DNA of 64,000 nucleotides from Fictibacillus phosphorivorans (GTDB lineage Bacteria > Bacillota > Bacilli > Bacillales > Fictibacillaceae): positions 1,426,001 through 1,490,000 of the forward strand of contig NZ_CP015378.1 in NCBI RefSeq assembly GCF_001629705.1, given 5' to 3'. Under the pieces are notes generated by a model. It saw only the letters and a program-made list of their open reading frames with translations, was not told the DNA's origin and did no database searches. The position numbers were made by a program, and so were the translations under genes. This document shows positions 35,444 through 43,029 of the stretch, in pieces (position 1 is the stretch's first letter; each line of letters opens with the position of its first letter).

Positions 35444-36570
35444 GAGAACACATCCTCTACTTGAGCCATTTGAATTAATTCTTTAAATGAGACAGGTTCT
35501 TTAAAGATGTGTGGATTTGAACAAGTCGGACAATTGGTAGCTTTCAAGATGGGAAACTTCTTGTAATCAATACCATCAAAATTATTAATATCAGCTGTAA
35601 AAGATTCTTCTCGTTCATTTAGTGACAATATATGTTTACTAATTTCAGTTGAGAATAGGCTGCCCATTAAAGCAATGTTAGGAGCGTAAGCAGTATTGCG
35701 GCCGGAAAAATTGTGGGTTGAAGCACTTAAAATCTGCTTATCAAATCCTTCAACTGATTTTATTGATTGGATCAAGTAGCAATCAAAGCATGAACCGCTT
35801 GGAACAATTTTTTGCAAAACAACTCTTGTATTCGTAACGCCACCTTGTAAGTAAGTTTTATTAAGGTGAACACATGCTGAGTTGACCCATCTTGATGAAG
35901 TGATAGGTGGTTGGTCGATTGCATTAATTACAACATCAGCTCGATCAATTATGGATAATAAGTCTTTTGCGTTCGTTACTTTCATGTTATGCATTTCTAT
36001 TTCAATCTCTTTATTTATTTTTTTTAGTCTCTCTTCGGCCGCTATGGTTTTCAGCTTTCCAAGATCATCTTCTGAATAAAGAAATTGTCTGTTTAAGTTA
36101 CTTAATTCTACTGTGTCGTAATCCAAGCCGATAATCTTACCGACACCCATTCCAGCTAGACTTGCAGAAATTAAACTACTGCCACCAATACCAAGTATTG
36201 CTACAGTCGAACCATTTAATTTTCTTTGGAAAGATTCACTTGGCGTATGTAGATTTGAATGAAATGAAAAGTAGTTTAGATTTGCTCTATATCTTTCCTG
36301 CTGATTCATATTTAGATTTGAAATTGTGTCTGCATCTTCTAAGAGAAGATATTCATCTAAAGCTGAAATTCCATCAATTACTTCATCAACAGTTATATTC
36401 AAAGTTTGAGATAATTCTTCTATGCTCTTATTTCCGTCAAGTGAATGTATAAATTTTTCGACGGATAAGTCTTCATCTTCAATCTCTAATGCTTCACTCT
36501 CAAAGCCTATTCTTATCTTGTTATCGATTCTCACGATAGGTTTATATATATTCTTGAATTTAGGTTTCAA
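35440..36570 (-). CDS. E1/ThiF-like adenylating enzyme with N-terminal RRE-like region, putative RiPP maturase
   Basis: From TTG at 36570 (GAGGTG 6 bases upstream), 376 residues; a GTG three codons earlier is less well placed. Numbering from that GTG: residues about 20-85 resemble a PqqD/RRE leader-binding fold (SVEKFIHSLDGNKSIEELSQ, then DEVIDGISALDEYLLL). The E1 core has the nucleotide loop LGIGGSS at 129-135, DYD at 153-155, NLNRQ with Arg164, GKLK with Lys175/177, and INAIDQ with Asp222. Thus adenylation residues are intact. Zinc cysteines are C264/C267 and C350/C353. The domain order is that of MccB- and TOMM-type E1 proteins. Substrate is expected to be the upstream 20-residue peptide. 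Confidence 0.8.
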   Translation of the reverse strand: MKPKFKNIYKPIVRIDNKIRIGFESEALEIEDEDLSVEKFIHSLDGNKSIEELSQTLNITVDEVIDGISALDEYLLLEDADTISNLNMNQQERYRANLNYFSFHSNLHTPSESFQRKLNGSTVAILGIGGSSLISASLAGMGVGKIIGLDYDTVELSNLNRQFLYSEDDLGKLKTIAAEERLKKINKEIEIEMHNMKVTNAKDLLSIIDRADVVINAIDQPPITSSRWVNSACVHLNKTYLQGGVTNTRVVLQKIVPSGSCFDCYLIQSIKSVEGFDKQILSASTHNFSGRNTAYAPNIALMGSLFSTEISKHILSLNEREESFTADINNFDGIDYKKFPILKATNCPTCSNPHIFKEPVSFKELIQMAQVEDVFS

Positions 36571-36594
36571 AACAATCACCTCATTATTAATAAG

Positions 36595-36626
36595 GCAGGG
36601 ACCGCCTTCATTCAGGCGATCCCTGC
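36595..36626 (-). promoter_or_regulatory. Intercistronic hairpin between peptide and E1-like genes
   Basis: Minus-strand RNA would form the 12-base stem GCAGGGAUCGCC/GGCGGUCCCUGC with loop UGAAUGAA. The one non-Watson-Crick pair is a G-U only in minus-strand RNA, supporting that orientation. No T run follows, so it is a partial terminator or RNA-stability element. Confidence 0.75.
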
Positions 36627-36633
36627 AAATTAC

Positions 36634-36696
36634 TTAAGCATAGTGGTTAGCAAGTGGAGCAAGCTTTTCAACTTTTTTGATTTTGATCTTTTTCAA
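36634..36696 (-). CDS. 20-residue peptide, putative RiPP precursor
   Basis: A short frame from TTG at 36696 to TAA with a perfect AGGAGGT 7 bases upstream. The product is Lys-rich at the N-terminus (MKKIKIKKVEKL) and ends APLANHYA. There is no Cys, Ser or Thr, so lanthionines and azoles are ruled out. The basic amphipathic first half could be the leader bound by an RRE; the APLANHYA end would be the core. It is first in the cassette, separated from the E1-like gene by a hairpin. Peptide, maturase and protease together resemble a minimal modified-peptide system. No homologue was checked. The reading frame, ribosome site and context support it. Confidence 0.7.
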   Translation of the reverse strand: MKKIKIKKVEKLAPLANHYA

Positions 36697-36756
36697 AATA
36701 ATGACCTCCTTTATTTTTGAATTGTTGTAATATTATGTAAGTGTTTGTCTAAATCT

Positions 36757-36785
36757 ATCTTATAAGAGCGAGAGTGAAAATTCAA
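36757..36785 (-). promoter_or_regulatory. Probable promoter of the peptide cassette
   Basis: Minus strand: TTGAAT, 17-base spacer, TAAGAT, about 60 bases upstream of the peptide start. Four of six bases match in each element. Confidence 0.45.
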
Positions 36786-36916
36786 TCATTATTAACTTAA
36801 TATTCAGAAAATGATAATATGGTCATGTATTAATGTTACAAAATGACCAAAGTACTATAAAAAGGTATTTTTTATTGGTTCAGATTTACTGCGTATGACT
36901 ATGAATTAACACATTT

Positions 36917-36950
36917 AAAACGATCTCCTATAATACAGGAGGTCGTTTTT
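36917..36950. terminator. Hairpin upstream of degV2
   Basis: Stem AAAACGATCTCCT/AGGAGGTCGTTTT with one G-T pair, loop near 36930-36937, T run on the plus strand. No gene is seen ending here on either strand. Confidence 0.55.
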
Positions 36951-37039
36951 ATGTTAAACTATTAGAAGTGTGTAAAGCGTATACAATTCTTTATACATCC
37001 CTAATAATTGATCGAGAAGCAGAAATGGGGTAGAACAAT

Positions 37040-37891
37040 ATGAACCTTAGTTTTATAGTTGATAGCGCAAGTGACCTTAAAATAGATCTTGAAAAACTGG
37101 ATTATTCTCTAACCGTTGTACCATTAAATGTGCAATTTGGAGAAGATCATTACCTAGATGGCGTGAATATTACGGAAGACGAGTTTTATAGACGTATGAG
37201 TCTAGAACCAGAACTGCCTAAAACAAGTCAGCCATCTCCACAGTCTTTTTATGAAGCGTTTCAAAAAGAAGTTGATAAAGGGCATGACGTACTATACATC
37301 GGAATCTCATCAAACTTAAGTGGAACGGTTCAAAGTGCTACGATTGGAAAGAGTATGTTAAATGAAGTAGAACAAGAAAAAGTAATCATTCTTGATTCAG
37401 GAATTGCTTCAGGTGGTGTACAGATCTTATTGAACGAAGCGATTGAATTGGCACGTGAAGGTAAACTCTTAAGTGAAATTGTGAGTAACTTAGAGAAGAC
37501 GAAGTCGGGCATTAAAGCGTATGTACTTCTTGAAACGTTAGAGAACTTGAAAAAAGGTGGAAGAATATCTGCCGTTCAAGGTGCAATTGCTGGTATGTTG
37601 AATATTAAGCCGATGATCTCAATCATTGATGGCGTGGTTGAAACGATTGGTAAGTTTAGAGGAAGTAAGAAGGGTCTTTCAAAAATGAAAGAATATATCT
37701 CTGAATGGAGAGAAGAAAACCCTGAAAAGACACTTTACCTCATTCATAGTTTTCCTTCTACGGATGAAGTGATAAAAGAATTTGAAGAATTATTCTCATT
37801 ATCTAGTTTTCCGAAAGTGATCTATACTCGTTTTGGGAGCACGATCGGAACCTATTCGAGTGAAAAAGCTATTGGCTTTGTAGCCTATTAA
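37040..37891 (+). CDS. DegV family fatty acid-binding protein (second copy)
   Basis: FakB-type lipid-binding protein of 283 residues, cytosolic. Motifs: VDSASDL at the N-terminus, GISSNLSGTVQSA around 92, LETLENLKKGGRIS and KPMISI, ending FGSTIGTYSSEKAIG for the lipid pocket. It is divergent from the DegV at 8665 and about equally long, so the organism has at least two acyl-binding subunits, probably with different acyl preferences (inferred). A terminator shared with the HD gene follows. Confidence 0.88.
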   Translation: MNLSFIVDSASDLKIDLEKLDYSLTVVPLNVQFGEDHYLDGVNITEDEFYRRMSLEPELPKTSQPSPQSFYEAFQKEVDKGHDVLYIGISSNLSGTVQSATIGKSMLNEVEQEKVIILDSGIASGGVQILLNEAIELAREGKLLSEIVSNLEKTKSGIKAYVLLETLENLKKGGRISAVQGAIAGMLNIKPMISIIDGVVETIGKFRGSKKGLSKMKEYISEWREENPEKTLYLIHSFPSTDEVIKEFEELFSLSSFPKVIYTRFGSTIGTYSSEKAIGFVAY

Positions 37892-37910
37892 ATCTCATAC
37901 AAGAATGTTA

Positions 37911-37953
37911 AAAACACTCTTTTCCTTTCTTAGGAAACAGAGTGTTTTACTTT
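37911..37953. terminator. Bidirectional terminator, degV2 / HD gene
   Basis: Long stem AAAACACTCT and TTTCCT paired with AGGAAA and AGAGTGTTTT (one bulged C), T-rich flanks. It overlaps the end of the HD-domain gene. Confidence 0.85.
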
Positions 37954-38469
37954 TTCTTCTTCATGATATTCATCTACCATTTCATCTAATTTTTTGATCA
38001 TGGTTATAGCTTTCATATCACTAATCGTACGATAGTGGTGGCTTCCGCCTGGTTCTTCATCTGCTTCGTCAGCCAAAGCAACAACTTGTTGCAACGGATT
38101 GAGGTTAAGTGAGCCTGCAGGTAGATAAGAATCGGTATGAAGTAAAATGGCAAGAGCTATTTCTTTCGCATTTCTTCGATCTTCACCTAAAGATACTAAA
38201 ATGCGGTGTGCACGTTCTGCACCTTTAATCGCATGAATATCATTTTCTTTGTACATGTCATAGTCCCAATGACCGTTTTTATACCATGTATAGTGACCGA
38301 TGTCATGAAGAAATGCAGCCTTTGTTGCTAAATCTGGATCTACTCCATACTTTTGAGACAAACGAAATGCATGATAAGCCGTAGAGATGGCATGAACCAT
38401 TCCAGATCGTTTCACATATTTTTGTACATGCGGATGATTATATAGATCGATTAAGGTAATATTTCTCAT
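37930..38469 (-). CDS. HD-domain phosphohydrolase
   Basis: Metal-dependent phosphohydrolase of 179 residues from ATG 38469, which GGGAG precedes by 7 bases; the GTG-initiated extension to 38517 is not favoured. HD motif residues: MVHAISTAYHAFRLSQKYG (first His), KAAFLHDIGHY (His-Asp pair), IALAILLHTDS and LADEADE (last Asp). Likely acts on nucleotides or other phosphate esters. Many HD proteins of this size are nucleotidases; the substrate is not known. Confidence 0.85.
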   Translation of the reverse strand: MRNITLIDLYNHPHVQKYVKRSGMVHAISTAYHAFRLSQKYGVDPDLATKAAFLHDIGHYTWYKNGHWDYDMYKENDIHAIKGAERAHRILVSLGEDRRNAKEIALAILLHTDSYLPAGSLNLNPLQQVVALADEADEEPGGSHHYRTISDMKAITMIKKLDEMVDEYHEEEKVKHSVS

Positions 38470-38547
38470 GTGATTACTCCCTTCTGTAAAAATGTATATT
38501 GTTATATACAATAACACCTATTGGACAATATATCAACAAAAATAAAT

Positions 38548-38577
38548 CAAAAAAAGAAGCGAGAATTCGCTTCTTTT
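38548..38577 (-). terminator. Terminator of the UbiD gene
   Basis: Stem AAAAGAAGCGA/TCGCTTCTTTT with loop GAAT; T run on the minus strand. Confidence 0.85.
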
Positions 38578-38599
38578 GAGATCTAATTATAAAATAGGA

Positions 38600-40360
38600 T
38601 TACTTTTTAAAATACTCATCCCAACGATCGGTCACTAATTGATCTATATCTTCACGAGTTTCAACAACATCCGGATAGAATGGTTTCATTCGTGCATCGA
38701 TAATAATAGTTCCTTCATATTTAATACGATTTCTGTCTATCGTACTCTTCGCGTACACATCATATGCTGGATCGAAACGTGTAAAGGTTGTCCACAAAAA
38801 TTCAGCCTGTGTTGCTGCAATGGATGCGTCATCAACAAGAAAGACCAATGGCCAGTCTTTAAAAGAATCGCGACCGTTCACAAGGAGTTTTTCTGCAAAG
38901 TCAGGTGCTTCTTCAAATGATGGTCCACTTACGGTTAAACAGCCACCACAAAATACGCCTACATCATGAACACCTGAGATCGTACCACCATCATAAGTGC
39001 GTTTTAGTTCGCGTACAGGTTCTCCGAGGCCCGTCATAATCGCTTTAGAACCTGTATTGAACTTACGACCCGTGTAATCAAGAGTATCCATAGAAGTATC
39101 ATGGATAATCAAAAGGTCACGTTCAGGAAGAAATCGTTCTAGAACCCCTTCAGCAAGTTCAGCGAAATTTTGAAGGTTTACAGGTTTATTCGTTACCATT
39201 AAGAACTTTGTAAGCGTCAATTGTCCTTCTCCCATGATACGGAAAGCGTGCGCCAAACCTTCTTTATAGTATGATTCGCGAACAACTGCTCCTGCTAAAG
39301 CATGAAATCCTGTTTCTGCATAAGTCCAAAGATCTTTAACGCCGTTCATAACTACAGGGAATAAGGGACTCATTAATCTTTGTAGATATTCTCCAATAAA
39401 ATAATCCTCTTGTTTAGGCTTACCGACCACCGTTGCTGGATAGATGGCATCTTTACGCTTCCACATCTTATCAACGTTGAATACTGGGAAGTCATGTGCC
39501 CATGAATAATATCCATAATGGTCGCCAAATGGTCCTTCAGGTTCTCGAACATGCGGTGGTACGATTCCTCCAAACGCAAATTCTGCTTCTGCGATTAAAG
39601 GATGAGGATGACCATCCACATGTGCAAGACTTAATTTTTCTCCCATTAACATAGAGGAAAACATGAGCTCAGGAACTGCTTCAGGAAGTGGAGCGATCGC
39701 TGAGATCATGAGGGAAGGAGGCCCGCCAAGAAACAGCGTCACAGGCAAGGCTTCATTCTTTTGTTCAGCAGCATAATGATGGAAGCCTCCACCTTTATGG
39801 ATCTGCCAATGAATTCCCGTTTTATTTTTTTCTTTGATCTCAATTCTGTACATCCCAAGGTTATGCTCATGTTTGTCTGGATGTTCTGTATATACGAGAG
39901 GCAGTGTTACGAAAGGGTTGCTGTCTAAGTGCCAACCCGTTAATGCCGGTAGGTCCTGCATGTTCACATTTGTCGTAAACGTTTCTAATAATGGTGCTTT
40001 ATTTTTATTAACTGTTTTCGTACCGAGAGATAATACATCCTTGATCATGCCTTTTTTCTTCCATAATACAGACGGAGAGGGAGGCATTAACTCATCGATC
40101 GATCCTACTAGTTCTTTTACGAGTTGCTCGGGCTTGGGACCGAAAGCCATGTCCACTCGCTTAATCGTTCCAAATAGATTTGTTACAACAGGAATATTCT
40201 TGCCCTTAACATTTGTAAACAGAAGAGCAGGTCCTTCTTCAGAGATCACACGTCTATGAATTTCAGGAATTTCCAAATAAGGATCAACTTCTGTATGGAT
40301 TTCTACAATTTCTTTTTCAGATCTTAATTGGTTGATGAATGTTCTAAGGTTTCTATGCAT
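38600..40360 (-). CDS. UbiD family decarboxylase
   Basis: Prenylated-FMN-dependent reversible decarboxylase of aromatic or unsaturated acids, 586 residues. Family features: YRIEIKEKNKTGIHWQIHKG, the AEFAFGGIVPPHVREPEGPFGDH segment with the conserved Glu-x5-Glu type acid residues (shown here from residue about 275), FIGEYLQRL and TLDYTGRKFNTGSKA. Full-length. The flavin prenyltransferase UbiX needed for its cofactor is not in the window. Substrate unknown: 4-hydroxybenzoate-type or menaquinone-related acids are possible. It stands alone, divergent from nothing, in the insert between opp and yjbC. Confidence 0.88.
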   Translation of the reverse strand: MHRNLRTFINQLRSEKEIVEIHTEVDPYLEIPEIHRRVISEEGPALLFTNVKGKNIPVVTNLFGTIKRVDMAFGPKPEQLVKELVGSIDELMPPSPSVLWKKKGMIKDVLSLGTKTVNKNKAPLLETFTTNVNMQDLPALTGWHLDSNPFVTLPLVYTEHPDKHEHNLGMYRIEIKEKNKTGIHWQIHKGGGFHHYAAEQKNEALPVTLFLGGPPSLMISAIAPLPEAVPELMFSSMLMGEKLSLAHVDGHPHPLIAEAEFAFGGIVPPHVREPEGPFGDHYGYYSWAHDFPVFNVDKMWKRKDAIYPATVVGKPKQEDYFIGEYLQRLMSPLFPVVMNGVKDLWTYAETGFHALAGAVVRESYYKEGLAHAFRIMGEGQLTLTKFLMVTNKPVNLQNFAELAEGVLERFLPERDLLIIHDTSMDTLDYTGRKFNTGSKAIMTGLGEPVRELKRTYDGGTISGVHDVGVFCGGCLTVSGPSFEEAPDFAEKLLVNGRDSFKDWPLVFLVDDASIAATQAEFLWTTFTRFDPAYDVYAKSTIDRNRIKYEGTIIIDARMKPFYPDVVETREDIDQLVTDRWDEYFKK

Positions 40361-40420
40361 TTGTACACCTCTATTATGTATGCTACCCTTATATTATAAA
40401 GTAGTTCGGACTTGAAATGT

Positions 40421-40449
40421 AAAAAACAACCCAAAATTCACGGGTTGTT
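40421..40449 (-). terminator. Terminator of the small membrane protein gene
   Basis: Stem AACAACCC/GGGTTGTT with T run on the minus strand. Confidence 0.78.
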
Positions 40450-40455
40450 CGCATT

Positions 40456-40635
40456 TTATCTTCTTTTTACAGGACTCCAGTTTTCTTGAAAAGACTTCGA
40501 TTTATCCACAAAATGAAAAACCTTTTTACCGCCGAACAATTTGACAGCGATGAATTGGGAGATGCTTCCCATCAGAGCTGTGATTCCAACTACACAAAGT
40601 GCAAGCAATGTTAAATCGGTAAAGAATGAAATCAA
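40456..40635 (-). CDS. Small single-span membrane protein (59 aa)
   Basis: TTG at 40635 is preceded by GGAGGA at 7 bases and is preferred over ATG at 40656, which would be upstream of that ribosome site. One hydrophobic helix (SFFTDLTLLALCVVGITAL) with a short N-terminal end, then an amphipathic SQFIAVKLFGGKKVFHFV and a charged tail. No family recognised. It lies between the UbiD gene and yjbC. Confidence 0.6.
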   Translation of the reverse strand: MISFFTDLTLLALCVVGITALMGSISQFIAVKLFGGKKVFHFVDKSKSFQENWSPVKRR

Positions 40636-40769
40636 ATGAGGACTCCTCCTTTTCACTATGAGTTCACCACGTATTTCTTTCTATATTTATTGTATCTCAT
40701 GATAACAAAGGAAGAAAGAGGGGAAACTATATATTATAACCAAATTTTTAAGGAGCTGATGGGGAACCC

Positions 40770-41384
40770 ATGAACTGGTATGAGAAATTAAATCAATATT
40801 TTCCGATTGAAGAGATGAAATCTAAAGAACATATGGAGTTATTACTAGACGAAAAGAGTGACATCTATCACAAGGATGAAGGCAAGTATCACGTATTGAT
40901 GTATGTAGAACTATCTGATTTTGTTTTTATTGATTATTTATTTGTTTCAAAAGATGCTAGAGGTCAGGGTCTCGGCCATAAACTGATCGAACAGTTAAAA
41001 GCAAAAGGGAAGCCGATCATCTTAGAAGTTGAGCCGGTCGATTATGAAGATACAGATACAGAAAAAAGGTTGCGTTTCTACACACGAGAAGGATTTGAAC
41101 ATGCATCAAGCATCGGATATAGAAGGCGTTCTCTAGCTACGAACGAAGTGAATGAGATGGAGATTCTTTACTGGTCACCTACAAAAGAATCTGAAGAAAC
41201 TATTTATGAAAACATGAAAAAGACGTATAATGAAATACACACGTACAAAGATAACGAATTGTACGGTAAGTCCTATCAGCCTGCAAGTGAAGTGTTAACT
41301 TTAGATACAGAGAATTCAGTACCTAAGCCTGAAGTCGTTGATGATAAGTCAACAGATGTTTCAGGAAAACCTGCTTCAGAGTAA
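40770..41384 (+). CDS. yjbC: GNAT acetyltransferase YjbC
   Basis: Putative acetyltransferase of 204 residues, upstream of spx as in B. subtilis. Start MNWYEKLNQYFPIEEMKS, CoA-binding loop VSKDARGQGLGHKLIEQLK near 70-88, and VEPVDYEDTDTEKRLRFYTR match YjbC. The last 45 residues are low-complexity and acidic, giving a longer C-terminus than the roughly 190 residues I remember for YjbC. In B. subtilis yjbC and spx are co-transcribed stress genes; here a small gene and a terminator come between. Confidence 0.88.
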   Translation: MNWYEKLNQYFPIEEMKSKEHMELLLDEKSDIYHKDEGKYHVLMYVELSDFVFIDYLFVSKDARGQGLGHKLIEQLKAKGKPIILEVEPVDYEDTDTEKRLRFYTREGFEHASSIGYRRRSLATNEVNEMEILYWSPTKESEETIYENMKKTYNEIHTYKDNELYGKSYQPASEVLTLDTENSVPKPEVVDDKSTDVSGKPASE

Positions 41385-41418
41385 TACGATTTTCCTTTTT
41401 AAAGGAGGACGAGGCGTC

Positions 41419-41553
41419 ATGAAACAAAAGGACAAGAAGAAAAAAACGAAACGAGAACTTTGGAAAGAAATGCTCAAGAAAAATCTTAAGAAATTCAATC
41501 CGAGCATCTCTAGAAAAGGCCCTGCATCACAAGTAAAGAAGACAATTGCATAA
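41419..41553 (+). CDS. Small Lys-rich protein (44 aa)
   Basis: ATG at 41419 follows GGAGGACGAGG. The product (MKQKDKKKKTKRELWKEML ...) is extremely basic and helical, ending GPASQVKKTIA. About 35 bases after yjbC and before a strong terminator, so in the yjbC transcript. No family recognised. It could bind nucleic acid. Confidence 0.6.
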   Translation: MKQKDKKKKTKRELWKEMLKKNLKKFNPSISRKGPASQVKKTIA

Positions 41554-41557
41554 AGCT

Positions 41558-41608
41558 GGGGCTGTTCCTAGAATGGTAAACATTCTCCGGGCAGCCCTAT
41601 TTTTTATT
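41558..41608 (+). terminator. Terminator after yjbC and small gene
   Basis: Two-part stem GGGCTG/CAGCCC and AGAATG/CATTCT followed by a run of T. Confidence 0.85.
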
Positions 41609-41861
41609 TCAACTTACTAACCAAATTCTTTTTTTATGTTTTATGAAACTTATTCTTGGGTAATACGTCTATATATATGTAGATACGGAAAAGTTATGTA
41701 GAAACATTTGTTAATGTATTACATTTGTATGACAAATTCGTAAAAATGTACAAAAGTCTGTATAACCTCTACCGAAAATGTAAAATGTGTAGTATACTAT
41801 GAATGATTTAATAACTTTTTTAAAGTGCCTAAATCAGAGAGAGGGGAAGGAGAGTTCCACT
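41609..41861. other. spx upstream region
   Basis: About 250 A/T-rich bases without a gene. Several promoter-like -10 words occur (TATACT near 41794; TATATA near 41670), fitting the multi-promoter control known for spx in B. subtilis, but no single -35/-10 pair was firm. Confidence 0.45.
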
Positions 41862-42260
41862 ATGGTCACACTATTTACTTCGCCGAGCTGTACATCATGC
41901 CGTAAAGCAAAAGCATGGTTAAAAGAGAATGACATTCCTTATCAAGAAAGAAATATTTTTTCAGAACCTTTATCAATAGAAGAAGTTAAGCAAATCTTGA
42001 GAATGACAGAGGACGGTACAGACGAGATTATTTCAACTCGTTCTAAAACGTTCCAGGAACTTAACATCAATCTCGAATCCATGCCATTGCAAGACTTATA
42101 CCAATTGATTGCAGACCATCCTGGATTATTACGTAGACCTATTATCTTGGATGAAAAACGCTTGCAAGTTGGTTATAACGAAGACGAAATTCGTCGTTTC
42201 TTACCAAGACGTGTACGTACATTTCAGCTTATGGAAGCACAGCGTCTTGTCAATGAATAA
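41862..42260 (+). CDS. spx: Transcriptional regulator Spx
   Basis: Global thiol-stress regulator that binds RNA polymerase alpha. ATG at 41862 (GGAG 9 bases upstream) gives 132 residues including the redox switch CTSC at 10-13. [19 protein letters not shown] and [19 protein letters not shown] match Spx. The longer frame from 41799 has no ribosome site. Its degradation adaptor SpxH is encoded at 47590, MecA at 43354, all in this window. The C-terminal ERxN tail here is AQRLVNE, somewhat different from the LAN end in B. subtilis. Confidence 0.95.
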   Translation: MVTLFTSPSCTSCRKAKAWLKENDIPYQERNIFSEPLSIEEVKQILRMTEDGTDEIISTRSKTFQELNINLESMPLQDLYQLIADHPGLLRRPIILDEKRLQVGYNEDEIRRFLPRRVRTFQLMEAQRLVNE

Positions 42261-42266
42261 AGAAAG

Positions 42267-42299
42267 AACTTCCGCTATCTAATAGTGGAAGTTTTTTTA
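42267..42299 (+). terminator. Terminator of spx
   Basis: Stem AACTTCCGCTAT/ATAGTGGAAGTT with a T run. Confidence 0.87.
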
Positions 42300-42305
42300 T
42301 TGTTT

Positions 42306-42341
42306 AAAAAAAAGAAGTCCATGTACGAGTACATGGACTTC
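42306..42341 (-). terminator. Terminator of the TerC-family gene
   Basis: Perfect 13-base stem GAAGTCCATGTAC/GTACATGGACTTC with a 2-base loop (effectively 4); T run on the minus strand. Confidence 0.87.
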
Positions 42342-42360
42342 CTTTTAATTGAATCACAAT

Positions 42361-43029
42361 CTAATTGGCACGTTTCTTTTTAAACGTATTCGTTAGAATA
42401 CCTGCAAGAATAACGCCTACAACTAAGAATACGTATAAACCGTATTTTAGAAAGTCGTTTCCTTCAAATACAGAGTGAATCATCCGCTCTTCAACGATCA
42501 TTCCAGCTGATGTGAAAGCAAGTACTCCAGCACCAATGTAAATTAAAACAGGGAATCTTTCCATAAAGTGCAATATTATCTTACTTCCCCATATAATAAT
42601 TGGAACAGATACTAAAAGACCGATTACGACTAATACGATATTTCCGTGTGCAGCACCTGCAACAGCAAGTACGTTATCAAGTCCCATAGCAATATCAGCA
42701 AAAACGATGGTTTTTACAGCGTCAGATAGGTTCTTGCCTGCTTTAACATCAAGCTCATCATCTTCTTCTAATATTAGCTTATAAGCAATTATTAGAAGTA
42801 AAATTCCTCCTGCTAGATATAAGAAAGGAATATTTAATAAATAAACAGCTACAATGGTTAGTACTACACGAACAACAATAGCTAGTCCAGTCCCTAAGAA
42901 AATGGCTTTATTTCTTTGAGCTTCTGGTAAGTTTCTACTGGCAAGGGCAATTACAATAGCGTTGTCTCCGCCAAGAAGGATATCAATTGCGATGATTTGC
43001 AGCAATGATATCAGAAATTCTGTTTCCAA
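42361..43029 (-). CDS. yjbE: TerC family integral membrane protein (YjbE)
   Basis: Polytopic protein of 222 residues, about seven helices, linked in this family to metal (Mn) efflux for exoenzyme loading. TTG at 43029 is chosen since GGGGGG lies 7 bases upstream; longer frames lack a ribosome site. Conserved acidic motifs in the membrane are LLGGDNAIVIAL near 18-29 and DIAMGLDNVLAVAG near 110-123. Position between spx and mecA matches B. subtilis yjbE. No yybP-ykoY riboswitch was seen upstream. Confidence 0.88.
   Translation of the reverse strand: METEFLISLLQIIAIDILLGGDNAIVIALASRNLPEAQRNKAIFLGTGLAIVVRVVLTIVAVYLLNIPFLYLAGGILLLIIAYKLILEEDDELDVKAGKNLSDAVKTIVFADIAMGLDNVLAVAGAAHGNIVLVVIGLLVSVPIIIWGSKIILHFMERFPVLIYIGAGVLAFTSAGMIVEERMIHSVFEGNDFLKYGLYVFLVVGVILAGILTNTFKKKRAN

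Larger units (their letters stand above)
36697..37039. other. Divergent intergenic region, peptide cassette / degV2
   Basis: No further gene seen. Contains the probable cassette promoter (36757-36785), a hairpin with T run (36917-36950) and an A/T-rich leader for the DegV gene including TGTAAAGCGTATACA near 36972. Confidence 0.5.
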
